DNA of 64,000 nt from Anaerolineae bacterium (GCA_022071955.1 JAJVIM010000012.1:68029-132028), one strand, 5' to 3'. Positions 33,078 through 42,244 are shown, numbered from the stretch's first letter. The notes: generated by a model from the letters alone, not told the origin. Numbers and translations: made by a program.

Positions 33078-35851
33078 GTGGGAATCTCTACCGCAACAAT
33101 AGTGCCGCCCGCCGGCGGGCTGTAAAAACGGGCCTGCCCGTTGACCACGCTGGCCCGCTCCTGCATGCCCAGCAGGCCAAAATGGCCGTTGTCGCTGCTG
33201 GCCAGCCGGGCCAGTTCCGCGGCGTTGACCGCCTGCCCGTTCAACCCTTTGCCGTTATCAGCAATGGTCAGCCTGACCACATTGCCCTGAAACGCCAGCG
33301 TTACCGTTACCTGGCTGGCTTCGGCGTGACGGATCACGTTGGTCAGCGCCTCCTGAGTAATGCGGTACAGGTTTTTTTCAACGCGGGGGTTGAGCAGGCT
33401 GGGATAACCTTCGATCATAAACCGGGTTTTGATGCCGGTTTCGGACTCAAAGCGGCTTACTTGCCGGGCGATGGCTTCATCGAGCGTGTGGTTTTCCAGC
33501 TCGGTGGGGCGCAAATTTAACACCGAGCGGCGCGCTTCTTGCAGGCTTTCGCGGGCCAGCTCGCGAGCGTCTTGCAGGCTGGCCAACGCCTGCTCCGGGT
33601 GCTTCAGGCCGAGCCGTTCGGCGGCCTGCAACTGCACCAAAATACCGGTAAATCCCTGCGCCAGCGTGTCGTGGATTTCACGGGCCACCCGGTTGCGCTC
33701 TTCCAGCGTGGCCAGCTCGCCGCTGCGCCGGTACAGCCGGGCGTTGACCACGGCAATGGCAATCTGGTCGCCGATGGCTTGCAGCAGGTCAACCTCGGTG
33801 GGGGTAAAGGCGTGATGGCTGGCCGCGGCCATGCCCAGTACGCCAATAGCAGACTCTTTGGCCAGCAGCGGCGCTACCGCCAGCGATTGCCAGCGGGTTG
33901 AGGTGATGATCGGATCGTTGGGCCAATCTTCGGGCCGCAGGTCATCATCTTCCAGCAAAATCGATTCGCCGCTGGCGGCCACCTGGCCCATCACCCCCTG
34001 GTTGTGCTCCACCCGCCGATCCCGAATCTGTTCCACTATTTCGGCGGGCAGGCCACGCTGAGCGCGCAGCCGCAAAAAACTCTCAGACTCGCGTTGCAGG
34101 TATATCCAGCAGGCATCGGCCGGCATTACCTCAAACACGGCGTCCAGCGCGTTGTTGAGCACCTCGTTAATCACCAGCGACTGGCTGACCGTGTGCCCCA
34201 CCCGGTTGAGCGCGCTCAGCGAGCGCACCTGCTTTTGTAACTCGGCGTCGGTCAGGCTGAAGAGGATGGCGTGTTCCAAAGCGATGGCGGCATGGTTGGC
34301 AAAACTGGTAGCCAGGTCAATTTCCTGGCGGGAAAACTGGTGAACATCGGCCCGGTAAATAATCAGCACAGCCGGGGGGATGTGCGGCGCAGTAATGGGA
34401 ATAATCAACGCCGAACGGCAGCCATCGGGGTGCGGGTTGGGCGATACGGCCAAAAAATCGGGGTTGGTTTGAATATCGGGGATTTGCACCGGCTGGTTGC
34501 CGGTGATGGCCCGCAGCACCGGCATGTGCCGGTTGGCCGTGGCCAAATCCAGCGTCAATCGCCACTGCTCGCCGAGGCCGCGGCTGGCCCGCAGTTCCAA
34601 CTGCTGGCTGGCGGGGTTTACCACCAGCAGCGCGCACTGCCGCACCGACAGCAGATTTTGCACCTCGTTGAGAATACTGTCGATGACCTGCTGCGTGTCC
34701 AGATTTGAGGTAACCGCCGCGCTGGTTTTGTTGAGCGTGGTCAGCTCCAAAATTCGGCGGCGAATATCCTCTTCGGCTTGCAACAGGGTGCGGGTGAGCC
34801 GGCCAATCTGATCGGGCCGGTTGCCCGTGCGCAGCACTGTTTGCCGGTCAACCGTAAATTCCAGCCGTTCGGCGGTTACATTTTCGCCGTAGCGGGTAAG
34901 CGTAACCAGCGGGTTGATCACCCGCTGCGAGAGCACCACCCAAAAGAAGAGCGCGCCCAGGCCAAAAATAACCAGCGCCAGCACCAGTCCGCGTTGAAAC
35001 ATTTCCAGCGAGGCAAAGGCCTGCCGGGTTGAGCGCTGCACAATCACGCCCCAACCGGCGCTGGGCACCGGCGTGTAACTGTACAGCCACTCCACGCCGT
35101 CGGCGTCGCGCGCGGTGAGCGCCCCCTCCTGCCCGGCCAACACCTGGGCCACGCCGGGCAACGACTCGGCCATGTTTTCCAGCAGCGGCCGGTTTTCCGA
35201 GTTGGCGATCACCTGGCCGGTGGTATCGACAATGATGATCTTTTCGCCGTTGCGCGCTGGCTGGTCGGGATCGATGCGCCGCACGGTTTCGGTGAGCCGC
35301 TGGAGTTCCAGATTAATGGCCACCACGCCGTTAAATTGGCCGTTCACAAAAATGGGCATCACGCTGCTCACCACCGGCCGCTGGGTGGTGGGCGAAATTC
35401 GGCCTTTGGAAAAGACATGGTGGCCGGTAGCGCGGGCAATTTGAAAATAATCCCGAAACGAAAAATCCTGGCCCACTGTGGAACCGGGCGCGGGCGGGTA
35501 GTGGTACAGCATAATGCCGTCATCGGACAGGCGATAAAAGAGGTTGATGTCTTGCCGGGCGGCGGCCCCGGCCGCAAAAAGCTGCTCCATTCCGCCGACA
35601 TCGGGCTGGGCCACCACCGGCATTCGGGCAAATTCGGCCACAGCTTGACGGGCTTTGAGCAGCATGTCGTCGGTTTCCAAAGCAATGGCCCGGGCCAGGC
35701 TCAAATCTGCCGAGGTGACATCGCCCCACAAGCGCTGGCTGGCGTTGAAGTAAAAAATCAGCCCCGCTACAAAAATAGGCACCACAAACAGCAGGTACAA
35801 AGCCAGCAGTTGCAGGCGCAAATCTCGTCTCCGTTGACTGTTTGCTTGCAT
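33074..35851 (-). CDS. Sensor histidine kinase: dCache, HAMP, two GAF, HisKA_3
   Basis: 925 residues. TM1 about 14-34, an extracytoplasmic double-Cache domain (40-285; GQDFSFRDYFQIAR is a typical dCache motif), TM2 about 290-310, HAMP and coiled coil, GAF domains (about 385-545 and 560-710), the HisKA_3 helix with phospho-His in EERNRVAREIHDTLAQGF (about 728) and an HATPase with NVIRHAEAS and DNGKGLNG. It senses a small external ligand plus perhaps an internal one through GAF. It is translationally coupled to the regulator gene that follows. Divergent from another regulator/SBP/kinase operon. Confidence 0.93.
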   Translation of the reverse strand: MQANSQRRRDLRLQLLALYLLFVVPIFVAGLIFYFNASQRLWGDVTSADLSLARAIALETDDMLLKARQAVAEFARMPVVAQPDVGGMEQLFAAGAAARQDINLFYRLSDDGIMLYHYPPAPGSTVGQDFSFRDYFQIARATGHHVFSKGRISPTTQRPVVSSVMPIFVNGQFNGVVAINLELQRLTETVRRIDPDQPARNGEKIIIVDTTGQVIANSENRPLLENMAESLPGVAQVLAGQEGALTARDADGVEWLYSYTPVPSAGWGVIVQRSTRQAFASLEMFQRGLVLALVIFGLGALFFWVVLSQRVINPLVTLTRYGENVTAERLEFTVDRQTVLRTGNRPDQIGRLTRTLLQAEEDIRRRILELTTLNKTSAAVTSNLDTQQVIDSILNEVQNLLSVRQCALLVVNPASQQLELRASRGLGEQWRLTLDLATANRHMPVLRAITGNQPVQIPDIQTNPDFLAVSPNPHPDGCRSALIIPITAPHIPPAVLIIYRADVHQFSRQEIDLATSFANHAAIALEHAILFSLTDAELQKQVRSLSALNRVGHTVSQSLVINEVLNNALDAVFEVMPADACWIYLQRESESFLRLRAQRGLPAEIVEQIRDRRVEHNQGVMGQVAASGESILLEDDDLRPEDWPNDPIITSTRWQSLAVAPLLAKESAIGVLGMAAASHHAFTPTEVDLLQAIGDQIAIAVVNARLYRRSGELATLEERNRVAREIHDTLAQGFTGILVQLQAAERLGLKHPEQALASLQDARELARESLQEARRSVLNLRPTELENHTLDEAIARQVSRFESETGIKTRFMIEGYPSLLNPRVEKNLYRITQEALTNVIRHAEASQVTVTLAFQGNVVRLTIADNGKGLNGQAVNAAELARLASSDNGHFGLLGMQERASVVNGQARFYSPPAGGTIVAVEIPT

Positions 35852-35886
35852 GTTTACCCCCGGGAAACGCGCTCAACAGTGCCAAA

Positions 35887-35915
35887 AGTATACCATAATC
35901 GCCAAACAGCGTAAA
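35887..35915 (-). promoter_or_regulatory. Promoter of the divergent kinase/regulator operon
   Basis: On the minus strand TTTACG (35915-35910), 17-nt spacer, TATACT (35892-35887). Leader of about 30 nt to the ATG at 35851. It lies back to back with the promoter at 35932-35959, so one regulator could control both. Confidence 0.55.
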
Positions 35916-35931
35916 TGACTTGTCCCCGGCT

Positions 35932-35959
35932 TTGTCAGCCTCTGTGAAAATGGTATAAT
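35932..35959 (+). promoter_or_regulatory. Sigma-70-type promoter of the RR-SBP-HK operon
   Basis: TTGTCA (35932-35937, 5/6), 16-nt spacer, TATAAT (35954-35959, perfect). Expected start about 35966, leader about 28 nt to the ATG at 35994. Confidence 0.7.
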
Positions 35960-35993
35960 CAAGTGTTGAATTTTTGATTTGAGTGAGACAGGA

Positions 35994-36674
35994 ATGAATA
36001 CAGCTTTACAGGAAATCAGATTGGTTTTGGCCGATGACCACGCGGTGGTGCGTTCCGGGACCCGGGAGCTGCTGGAGCAGCAGCCCGATTTAAAAATTGT
36101 GGGTGAAGCTTCCGATGGGGAAGAGGCGGTGCGTCTGGCCGGCGAACTTCAGCCCGATGTGCTGGTGATGGACGTGCGCATGCCCAAAATGAGCGGCGTC
36201 GAGGCCACCCGCACGATTAAACAGGACTTCCCCAAAATAAAAATTTTGGTGCTCACCGCCCACGATGACGACGAATACGTGTTTGCCCTGCTGCAAGCCG
36301 GAGCCAACGGCTACCTGCTAAAAACCGCGGAAATTGAAGAGCTGGTGCGGGCCATCCGCACCGTGGCCGCCGGGCAGTCGGCGCTGGCCCCGGAAGTTAC
36401 GGGCAAAGTGGTGGCCCAATTTGCCAGCGGCAAATCGCTGCCGGAAGTGCTCAATGAATCGCAGGAAACCTACGACGGCCTGACCGACCGCGAGCTGGAT
36501 ATTTTGCAGTTGGTGGGCAAAGGGTTGAGCAACAAACAAATTGGCAAACAACTGTTTATCAGCGATCGCACCGTGCAGGCTCACCTGTCTAATATCTTCT
36601 CAAAATTAAATGTCAGTTCGCGCACCGAAGCGGTGATGCACGCGGTGCGCAAAGGTTGGATTACCACAACGTAG
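35994..36674 (+). CDS. NarL/LuxR-family response regulator
   Basis: 226 residues from the ATG at 35994; an in-frame TTG at 35979 is a possible alternative and neither has a strong ribosome-binding site. Receiver (D14/D15, phosphoacceptor D60, K110) and LuxR HTH (about 158-220, LTDRELDILQLVGKG; recognition helix DRTVQAHLSN). First gene of a three-gene operon with a solute-binding lipoprotein (7-nt gap) and a sensor kinase, its presumed partner. Confidence 0.92.
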   Translation: MNTALQEIRLVLADDHAVVRSGTRELLEQQPDLKIVGEASDGEEAVRLAGELQPDVLVMDVRMPKMSGVEATRTIKQDFPKIKILVLTAHDDDEYVFALLQAGANGYLLKTAEIEELVRAIRTVAAGQSALAPEVTGKVVAQFASGKSLPEVLNESQETYDGLTDRELDILQLVGKGLSNKQIGKQLFISDRTVQAHLSNIFSKLNVSSRTEAVMHAVRKGWITTT

Positions 36675-36681
36675 CAAACAT

Positions 36682-38007
36682 ATGCGCAAAGCTTTTTTAC
36701 TGATTTTGGCGCTGGTGATGCTTACCGGCTGCGCCAGCGCCCTGGTTGGGGCAGAAGACCCCATCGACCCGATTGTCAACGATCTCCCTCCCAAAAACCC
36801 CACCATTGGCCCAGAACCCATCACCCTGTCGGTGTGGCTCGACCTGGATTTTACCCGCGACAATACGCTGTTCAACGAGATGGCCCGGGAGTTTGAAAAA
36901 ACCTACCCGCAAATTGATGTTGAAATCTCGTCGTTTGTGCGCGAAAGTATGCCGCAAAAAGTAAAATTGGCCGTGCAAAGCGGCATCCCGCCCGATCTGG
37001 TGCAGGGGCACGTGTACGCTATGGCCGGCCAGGGTCTGGCCGAACCGCTAAACAGCGAATGGGCGGCCTGGGCCAGCGACAACCCGGAACCGACATCGCA
37101 ATTTTTGCCCTCGGCCTTGCAGGAAACTATGTGGCAGGACAATCATTACGGCGTGCCGCTCGATGTGTACACGCTGGTGCTGCTGTACAACCGCGACCAT
37201 TTTGACCAGGCCGGGCTGCGCTACCCGGAAGGCAGCTACGATTTTTCTTACCTGCAACAGGCCGCCGGGGTTTTGACCCAGCCGGACAAGAAGCGTTACG
37301 GGTTTGGGTTTACCACCGACCCGTGGTATGTGTACGCCTGGATTACCGGCGCGGGCGGTAATCTGCTGGTGGGCGACCCCGAAACCGGCTTTAAATTAAC
37401 GCTCAACTCGCAAACCAACGCCGACGCGCTGGCTTTTCTCACCCAAATGGTAGAAAGCGGCTACGGGCCTCGGCCCAGCACCCGCCCCCGCGATTACGAA
37501 GATGTGCGCCAGAAATTTCTCAGCGGCGAAATTTCCATGTATTTTGGCGAATCGCAGGACATCCACCTGATCCAATCCACCAACCCGGACTTTCCGCTGG
37601 GCGTGGCCGAACTGCCCATAACTCCCGCCCGCGAAAGCGGCGCGTCCGTGCTGGGCAGCAGCGGCTTGTTTATTCCGCGCGGCGCCCGCCACAAAGAAGC
37701 CGCCTTTGAGCTGATGAAATGGGCCACCAGCGACCGTTACGCTTTTCCAATGGCCCGCCGGCTGGGGCGGTATCCGGCCAAAATCTGGCTGCAAACCTCG
37801 CCGGAGTTCACCGAAAATCTGTCGCTCATTCCGTTTTTCAATCAGTTGAACAATGCTCGCCCCTACCGGCTGGATTTGTTTCCCACCGCTGAAGATGCTT
37901 TTGCTGACGCCATCAAGGCCTCCTTTTACGCTATTGCAACGCCGGCTCAGGCGCTGGAGCATGCCCAGGAAGTAGGCCAAAATTCAATGATAAATCCGCT
38001 GCCATGA
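36682..38007 (+). CDS. Extracellular solute-binding lipoprotein (family 1)
   Basis: 441 residues. Signal peptide with lipobox LTGC (Cys about 17), then a two-lobed type II binding protein resembling UgpB/MalE sugar-binding proteins: LSVWLDLDFTRDN at the start, VKLAVQSGIPPDLVQG (about 95), the hinge region around 140-175 and GSSGLFIPRGARHKEAAFEL (about 325). No ABC permease or ATPase lies near. It is placed between a response regulator and a Cache kinase and overlaps the kinase start by 4 nt (ATGA). This suggests a sensing role: ligand-loaded lipoprotein contacting the kinase (inference). Confidence 0.9.
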   Translation: MRKAFLLILALVMLTGCASALVGAEDPIDPIVNDLPPKNPTIGPEPITLSVWLDLDFTRDNTLFNEMAREFEKTYPQIDVEISSFVRESMPQKVKLAVQSGIPPDLVQGHVYAMAGQGLAEPLNSEWAAWASDNPEPTSQFLPSALQETMWQDNHYGVPLDVYTLVLLYNRDHFDQAGLRYPEGSYDFSYLQQAAGVLTQPDKKRYGFGFTTDPWYVYAWITGAGGNLLVGDPETGFKLTLNSQTNADALAFLTQMVESGYGPRPSTRPRDYEDVRQKFLSGEISMYFGESQDIHLIQSTNPDFPLGVAELPITPARESGASVLGSSGLFIPRGARHKEAAFELMKWATSDRYAFPMARRLGRYPAKIWLQTSPEFTENLSLIPFFNQLNNARPYRLDLFPTAEDAFADAIKASFYAIATPAQALEHAQEVGQNSMINPLP

Positions 38008-39875
38008 CAACTCGACTCAAAGAAAGAATAAAAGCCGCCCGGCTATATCAGGACATCTACAACTGGATCACCCAGCTCCGGGCCCAGGCCATCCTGCTGA
38101 TTGTGCTGCTGCTATTGCTCATGACCGCCCTCACCGCCGGCGTGGCCTTTTTGGCATACCGGCAGGTATCGCAAACGCTGGCCGAAAGCCGAGACCAGGA
38201 GCTCGCCATTGTCGGGGCAGAACGGCTGTCTGAGCAGATGGGCAGCCTCCTGCGCGGGCTGCTGGTGTTGGCCGACCAGCCCGAAATGCAGGCCGGCGAA
38301 CCGACCATTCAGGAAGCCACCCTGGCCCGCGGCCGAGAACTGGTAGCCGACCTGACCAACCGCGATGGCGGCATCATTATTTTAAATGCCGATGGGTTTG
38401 TTAACGTGACTCGCCCCTTTCGCCCGGACCTGATTGGGCAGGATTTTTCGGCGGAAACCTATTTTCGCAACGCCAGAGACCAGCGCACCTTCACTTTTTC
38501 TGACATCATCAAAGAGCCGGGCACAGACCAGGATGTGATTGTGATTGCGGTGCCCATTATCGACCGCCTCCAGGATAAGTTTGTCGGCGTGCTGGCGGCC
38601 CGCTACTACATTCAATTCCAGCGGCTGGGGCCGGATATTGAAAAGTTAAAAGTGGGCGAAGATGGCACGGCCTACCTCGTCGATCGCAACGGCCGGCTAA
38701 TCTACCACCCCAGCGACAGGTTGATTGGCACCGATTTTAGCCAGCACGAAGTAGTCCAGCGCCTGAAAAGTGGCAATCGCAGCGGCGCAATAACCAGCCC
38801 GGAAAAAAGCACCGTCGAGGGCTACGCGGTGGTGCCGATTACCGGCTGGGGGCTGGTGATTGGCGAACCGTGGAGCCAGGTGGTAGCCCCGGCGCAAAGT
38901 TCGCTCCGGCCGGTTATTGTTATGCTGGTGATTGGCCTGATTTTGGTAGCCAGCGTGGTTTCCGTGGGCGTGCAGCGCGTAACGGATCCCATTCAGAGTT
39001 TGGTGGCGCAAACCCGGCAGGTTGCCGCCGGCGATTACGATGCCCAGGTGCAACTCAGCCGCATCAAAGAAATCCGGGAGCTGGGCACTGCTTTCAACGA
39101 GATGGTCCAGCAGATTGGCAAATACCGGGCCGGGGTGCGCCAGTACGTGGCCGATGTAACCCAATCGCAGGAAGAAGAGCGCAAACGCATTGCCCGTGAT
39201 TTGCACGATGACACGGTGCAAACGCTCATTGCCATTGGGCAGCGGTTGGAACTGCTCAAAGCCTCGCTGGACGACCCGGACAAGGCCCGGGGGCGGCTGG
39301 CAGATTTGCGCTCGATGGTGACCGGAGCGATTGCCAGCGTGCGGCAGTTTAGCCGCGATTTGCGCCCGCTGGCGCTCGAAGATTTGGGGTTGACTGCGGC
39401 CATGCAGTATCTGGTTAACCAGTTAGCCCAACGCGAAGGCATCGACGTACAGTTTGAAGTTGAGGGCGAAGTAGACGGGCTACCCAATGACATGCAGGTG
39501 GCCATTTACCGAATTTTACAGGAAGCCCTGAACAACGTTAAAAAACATGCCCACGCCACCCAGGTGGCAGTCCTGGCCCAGTTTACGGTGCGGTACGTGC
39601 GGCTCATTGTCCACGATAACGGACAGGGGTTTGAGGTGCCGGAAGCCATTACTGATTTTGCACGGCAAGGTAATTTTGGTATTATGGGCCTGCACGAACG
39701 CGCCCAACTGTTTGGTGGTGAAGTCACTGTGGCCTCAGAGGCCAATAACGGCACCACCATCACCCTGGTTATGCCCCGCCAGTCGCCGCTGCCGGCGTTT
39801 GGGCTTAAACCCACCGAGCAATCGGAGATGCCCAGAGTAACCGATGCCCTGGAGCCGGTAAGCCAAAAGGCGTAG
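38004..39875 (+). CDS. Sensor histidine kinase: dCache, HAMP, HisKA_3
   Basis: 623 residues. TM1 about 30-52, an external double-Cache region (60-295; GQDFSAETYFRNARDQ), TM2 about 300-320, HAMP, then HisKA_3 with phospho-His in KRIARDLHDDTVQTL (about 399) and an ATPase with NVKKHAHAT, DNGQGFEV and FGIMGLHERA. No GAF domains, unlike the divergent kinase. Coupled by ATGA to the solute-binding gene. A 12-bp inverted repeat follows its stop codon. Confidence 0.93.
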   Translation: MTTRLKERIKAARLYQDIYNWITQLRAQAILLIVLLLLLMTALTAGVAFLAYRQVSQTLAESRDQELAIVGAERLSEQMGSLLRGLLVLADQPEMQAGEPTIQEATLARGRELVADLTNRDGGIIILNADGFVNVTRPFRPDLIGQDFSAETYFRNARDQRTFTFSDIIKEPGTDQDVIVIAVPIIDRLQDKFVGVLAARYYIQFQRLGPDIEKLKVGEDGTAYLVDRNGRLIYHPSDRLIGTDFSQHEVVQRLKSGNRSGAITSPEKSTVEGYAVVPITGWGLVIGEPWSQVVAPAQSSLRPVIVMLVIGLILVASVVSVGVQRVTDPIQSLVAQTRQVAAGDYDAQVQLSRIKEIRELGTAFNEMVQQIGKYRAGVRQYVADVTQSQEEERKRIARDLHDDTVQTLIAIGQRLELLKASLDDPDKARGRLADLRSMVTGAIASVRQFSRDLRPLALEDLGLTAAMQYLVNQLAQREGIDVQFEVEGEVDGLPNDMQVAIYRILQEALNNVKKHAHATQVAVLAQFTVRYVRLIVHDNGQGFEVPEAITDFARQGNFGIMGLHERAQLFGGEVTVASEANNGTTITLVMPRQSPLPAFGLKPTEQSEMPRVTDALEPVSQKA

Positions 39876-39910
39876 TACAAAACGACGCGGGTAAGCACCT
39901 TTACCGATGA

Positions 39911-39985
39911 CTCAAACGCCGCGAACTCCTATAATGACACTTAGGCTCAAAATGCTGCGTGCCATATTGATTAGCGGCGTTTGAG
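39911..39985 (+). promoter_or_regulatory. Promoter enclosed by a 12-bp perfect inverted repeat
   Basis: CTCAAACGCCGC (39911-39922) and GCGGCGTTTGAG (39974-39985) are perfect inverted copies about 63 bp apart (six helical turns). TATAAT (39930-39935) lies just inside the left arm. It drives the 42-residue ORF at 40021. The arrangement suits a pair of half-operators or a looped complex; no regulator can be named. Confidence 0.5.
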
Positions 39986-40020
39986 GAGAGGAGAGGAAAA
40001 CACCCGCGCGAGAGGTCGCA

Positions 40021-40149
40021 ATGGAACTGTTTTTCTTTTTTATCATCGTTTTAATGTTGCTGGTTATTGGCTATGCCCAATTACAAAAAAATGTGATCAA
40101 AATGCCCGGCAAAATCTCGGGTGAAGAAGAAGAACCCAATCTTCATTAA
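40021..40149 (+). CDS. 42-residue single-TM membrane peptide
   Basis: ATG at 40021 with GAGAGG about 6 nt upstream. It starts MELFFFFIIVLMLLVIGYAQ (one membrane helix, residues 3-18), followed by a basic then acidic tail (KNVIKMPGK, EEEEPNLH). It has its own -10 box and a strong terminator right after, so it is a genuine transcription unit. No family recognised. Could be a small regulator of a membrane complex or a stress peptide. Confidence 0.65.
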   Translation: MELFFFFIIVLMLLVIGYAQLQKNVIKMPGKISGEEEEPNLH

Positions 40150-40161
40150 GAAACTGGCAAC

Positions 40162-40198
40162 AAAAAAAGAGGCTCAAATTGAGCCTCTTTTTTTTACT
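40162..40198. terminator. Strong rho-independent terminator
   Basis: GAGGCTCAA (40169-40177) pairs with TTGAGCCTC (40179-40187), flanked by an A-run before and TTTTTTTT after, so it works for the small ORF on the plus strand and also in reverse. Confidence 0.9.
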
Positions 40199-40200
40199 TA

Positions 40201-40329
40201 GGATTTACGCAGTTGAGGTCATTCTGAGGAGCGTAGCGACCAAGAATCTCTAATTTGAGCTGATTCATATCCCAAACAGGAGACTCTTCGCTATCGCTCA
40301 GAGTGACATCCAACAAACTGCGTAACTCC
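40201..40329 (+). mobile_element. MITE-like palindromic element, copy B
   Basis: Terminal inverted repeats GGATTTACGCAGTT (40201-40214) and AACTGCGTAACTCC (40316-40329), 13/14 matching. Internally GTCATTCTGAG at the left mirrors CTCAGAGTGAC at the right. It shares ordered blocks with copy A at 19446-19573 in the opposite orientation. It fills the space between a terminator and the stop codon of the DUF2207 gene. No ORF. Confidence 0.8.
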
Positions 40330-40331
40330 TA

Positions 40332-42206
40332 TTACTTTCTGCCGCCGGTGAGGTCGGCCTCCGGCAGTTCGGTTTCGTCCATGGGCGGCGCTTTGCTGAA
40401 CGTTTCGGCCACCTGCGAGAGAAATTCGGTAAACTCCGGCTGAATCTCTTTGAGCGGCAAGCCCGCCTTCATCTGCTCCGGCTCGCCTAACCGGCGAATC
40501 ACACTTTTAGTGCGCTGCTGCTGCGCTTGAGGCCGTTGCCGGGCGCTCACCCAATCGTGAGCATCCTGATGAGAGGTATCGGGCAATTTTTCCGGGGGGA
40601 TGCTCCACCAGGCCGGCGCCGGAGTTTTGACCGCCGCGAATTTTTCGGTAAAGCCTTTGTCCACGCCCAGCGCCACGGCGTAGGGCAGCAGCCGGGCATA
40701 ATTACTTTGAGCCTGTTTGGCCGCGGCCGTATCCATATCCTTCAAATACCGCCGAAAGGCTTCCCATCGAACCGCATGTTTTTGGCCAACCACCGTGTGT
40801 TTGGGCGCGGCATACCCGGCAGCAATAAAGGCGATCGCGGCCACGGCCACCCCCATAAACGGACAGGCGACCATATACGTAAATCGTGAAAAAATAACCA
40901 GTACCACCAGCCCCAGAATCAGGCTGAACAACACCGCCGCCCCGCCAAAAGCCAGATATTGCCGCCGTACCCGCTCCCGGTCCACCTGAAAAACAGCGGC
41001 TTTGGCCACATCGGCCTCAATTTGGGTTTTAATTTCCGGCACAGCCATAAACAAAGCCCGGCGCATATCGGCCAGGCTACGTTTGCGGCTGCCCTGAAAA
41101 CCAAAAATTCTGGAATACAGCGTGGCTTCGTAACTGCGAACCGCTTTGTTCTGGTCAACGCCGTACAAATCAAAGGCAAGTTCCCGTTCTTTTTCAGCCT
41201 CTTCCTCAAACAGCGGGTTCGTTTCCGGCTGAGCCGGAAAGGCGTGCAGCGCGCCGCGAGCGGCCAAATCAAGCAGCGTTGCCGAAATATGGCGCGGCAT
41301 CGATTTGCCATCGAGCAGCATCCCGGCCACAGCCGGCGATAATTTGCTCGGCGGGAGGTTGAGGTGGTGTGGAATTTTGGCTTTGGGCGGCGCAATCCTC
41401 AACTTCCAGTACCACCAGCCATACGCCGCCAGCGGCCCCGCCAGTAATAGCAGCAACGCCACAGCCAGCGAACCCCAACCCAAAATGGGCGACCAATACG
41501 CCAACGAATCGGCCTGCTGCTGCCAGGCCGGAGATGTGCCGGCCACAACTCCGTGCGGAAACTGGAGCGACACCTCCAACTCATCGCCCCGGGCCACGTT
41601 GTTGGCCCTAAACTCCACCCGGTTGTCTTCCGGCACAAAAGCCTCGGCGGCCACGCCGGTGCTGGCGGGTTTTAACTGGTTCTTGGTAAAGCCCGACGGC
41701 AGCCTGATTTCAATAGTTGATGATTTGATGGCTCCCGGGGCCGAACCCCCATACGGCCGCCAATCCAGCCAGTCGCCGGTACCGTAAAACCGAACTACCC
41801 CGGCCACAAAATATCTCAGCACAAACGTTGTTGAGGAAGCGTTGTTGGGCGGAAAATGAAGGGTGACTTCCATCTCGCTGGCGGAAACGGGTTTGGTTTC
41901 AAATGTGAAATCCTGGCCGGTATCGGCCTGCACAAAGCCGCGCTGGCCGCCACCGCTTAACTGCGATACCTGTACGTTTTGAATGGCTTCCAGCCTGTCG
42001 GTGGGGATGATGCGGGTAAATTGCGTGACACCGCTGGCCAGCGCCACTTCGTGAATTTCTTCAACGCTTAACCCGGAATTCTGCTGGAGGTTCAACCGGA
42101 CATCGAACCGCAGCCACTCATTTACACCTTGCTGGGCCAGCACCGCACCGGCAAATATCAGCCCCAGTAAAGGTGCAAACACCACTGCCAGTTTTTTAAC
42201 GCTCAT
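40332..42206 (-). CDS. DUF2207-type membrane protein
   Basis: 624 residues from the ATG at 42206 (AAGGGAAA upstream); an upstream in-frame start at 42245 falls on the -10 box. Signal peptide (about 1-25, ending LAQQ), an extracytoplasmic beta-rich domain (26-235), TM about 240-270, a cytoplasmic region (275-420), two TM near 425-470, and a soluble C-terminal part ending in an acidic tail. The N-terminal ectodomain followed by a TM is the DUF2207 pattern. Function unknown; often linked to envelope stress. It is divergent from an MFS gene across an operator array. Confidence 0.8.
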   Translation of the reverse strand: MSVKKLAVVFAPLLGLIFAGAVLAQQGVNEWLRFDVRLNLQQNSGLSVEEIHEVALASGVTQFTRIIPTDRLEAIQNVQVSQLSGGGQRGFVQADTGQDFTFETKPVSASEMEVTLHFPPNNASSTTFVLRYFVAGVVRFYGTGDWLDWRPYGGSAPGAIKSSTIEIRLPSGFTKNQLKPASTGVAAEAFVPEDNRVEFRANNVARGDELEVSLQFPHGVVAGTSPAWQQQADSLAYWSPILGWGSLAVALLLLLAGPLAAYGWWYWKLRIAPPKAKIPHHLNLPPSKLSPAVAGMLLDGKSMPRHISATLLDLAARGALHAFPAQPETNPLFEEEAEKERELAFDLYGVDQNKAVRSYEATLYSRIFGFQGSRKRSLADMRRALFMAVPEIKTQIEADVAKAAVFQVDRERVRRQYLAFGGAAVLFSLILGLVVLVIFSRFTYMVACPFMGVAVAAIAFIAAGYAAPKHTVVGQKHAVRWEAFRRYLKDMDTAAAKQAQSNYARLLPYAVALGVDKGFTEKFAAVKTPAPAWWSIPPEKLPDTSHQDAHDWVSARQRPQAQQQRTKSVIRRLGEPEQMKAGLPLKEIQPEFTEFLSQVAETFSKAPPMDETELPEADLTGGRK

Positions 42207-42244
42207 AAAATTTCCCTTTTTGCCAAATGGTTCTCCCCCACTCA

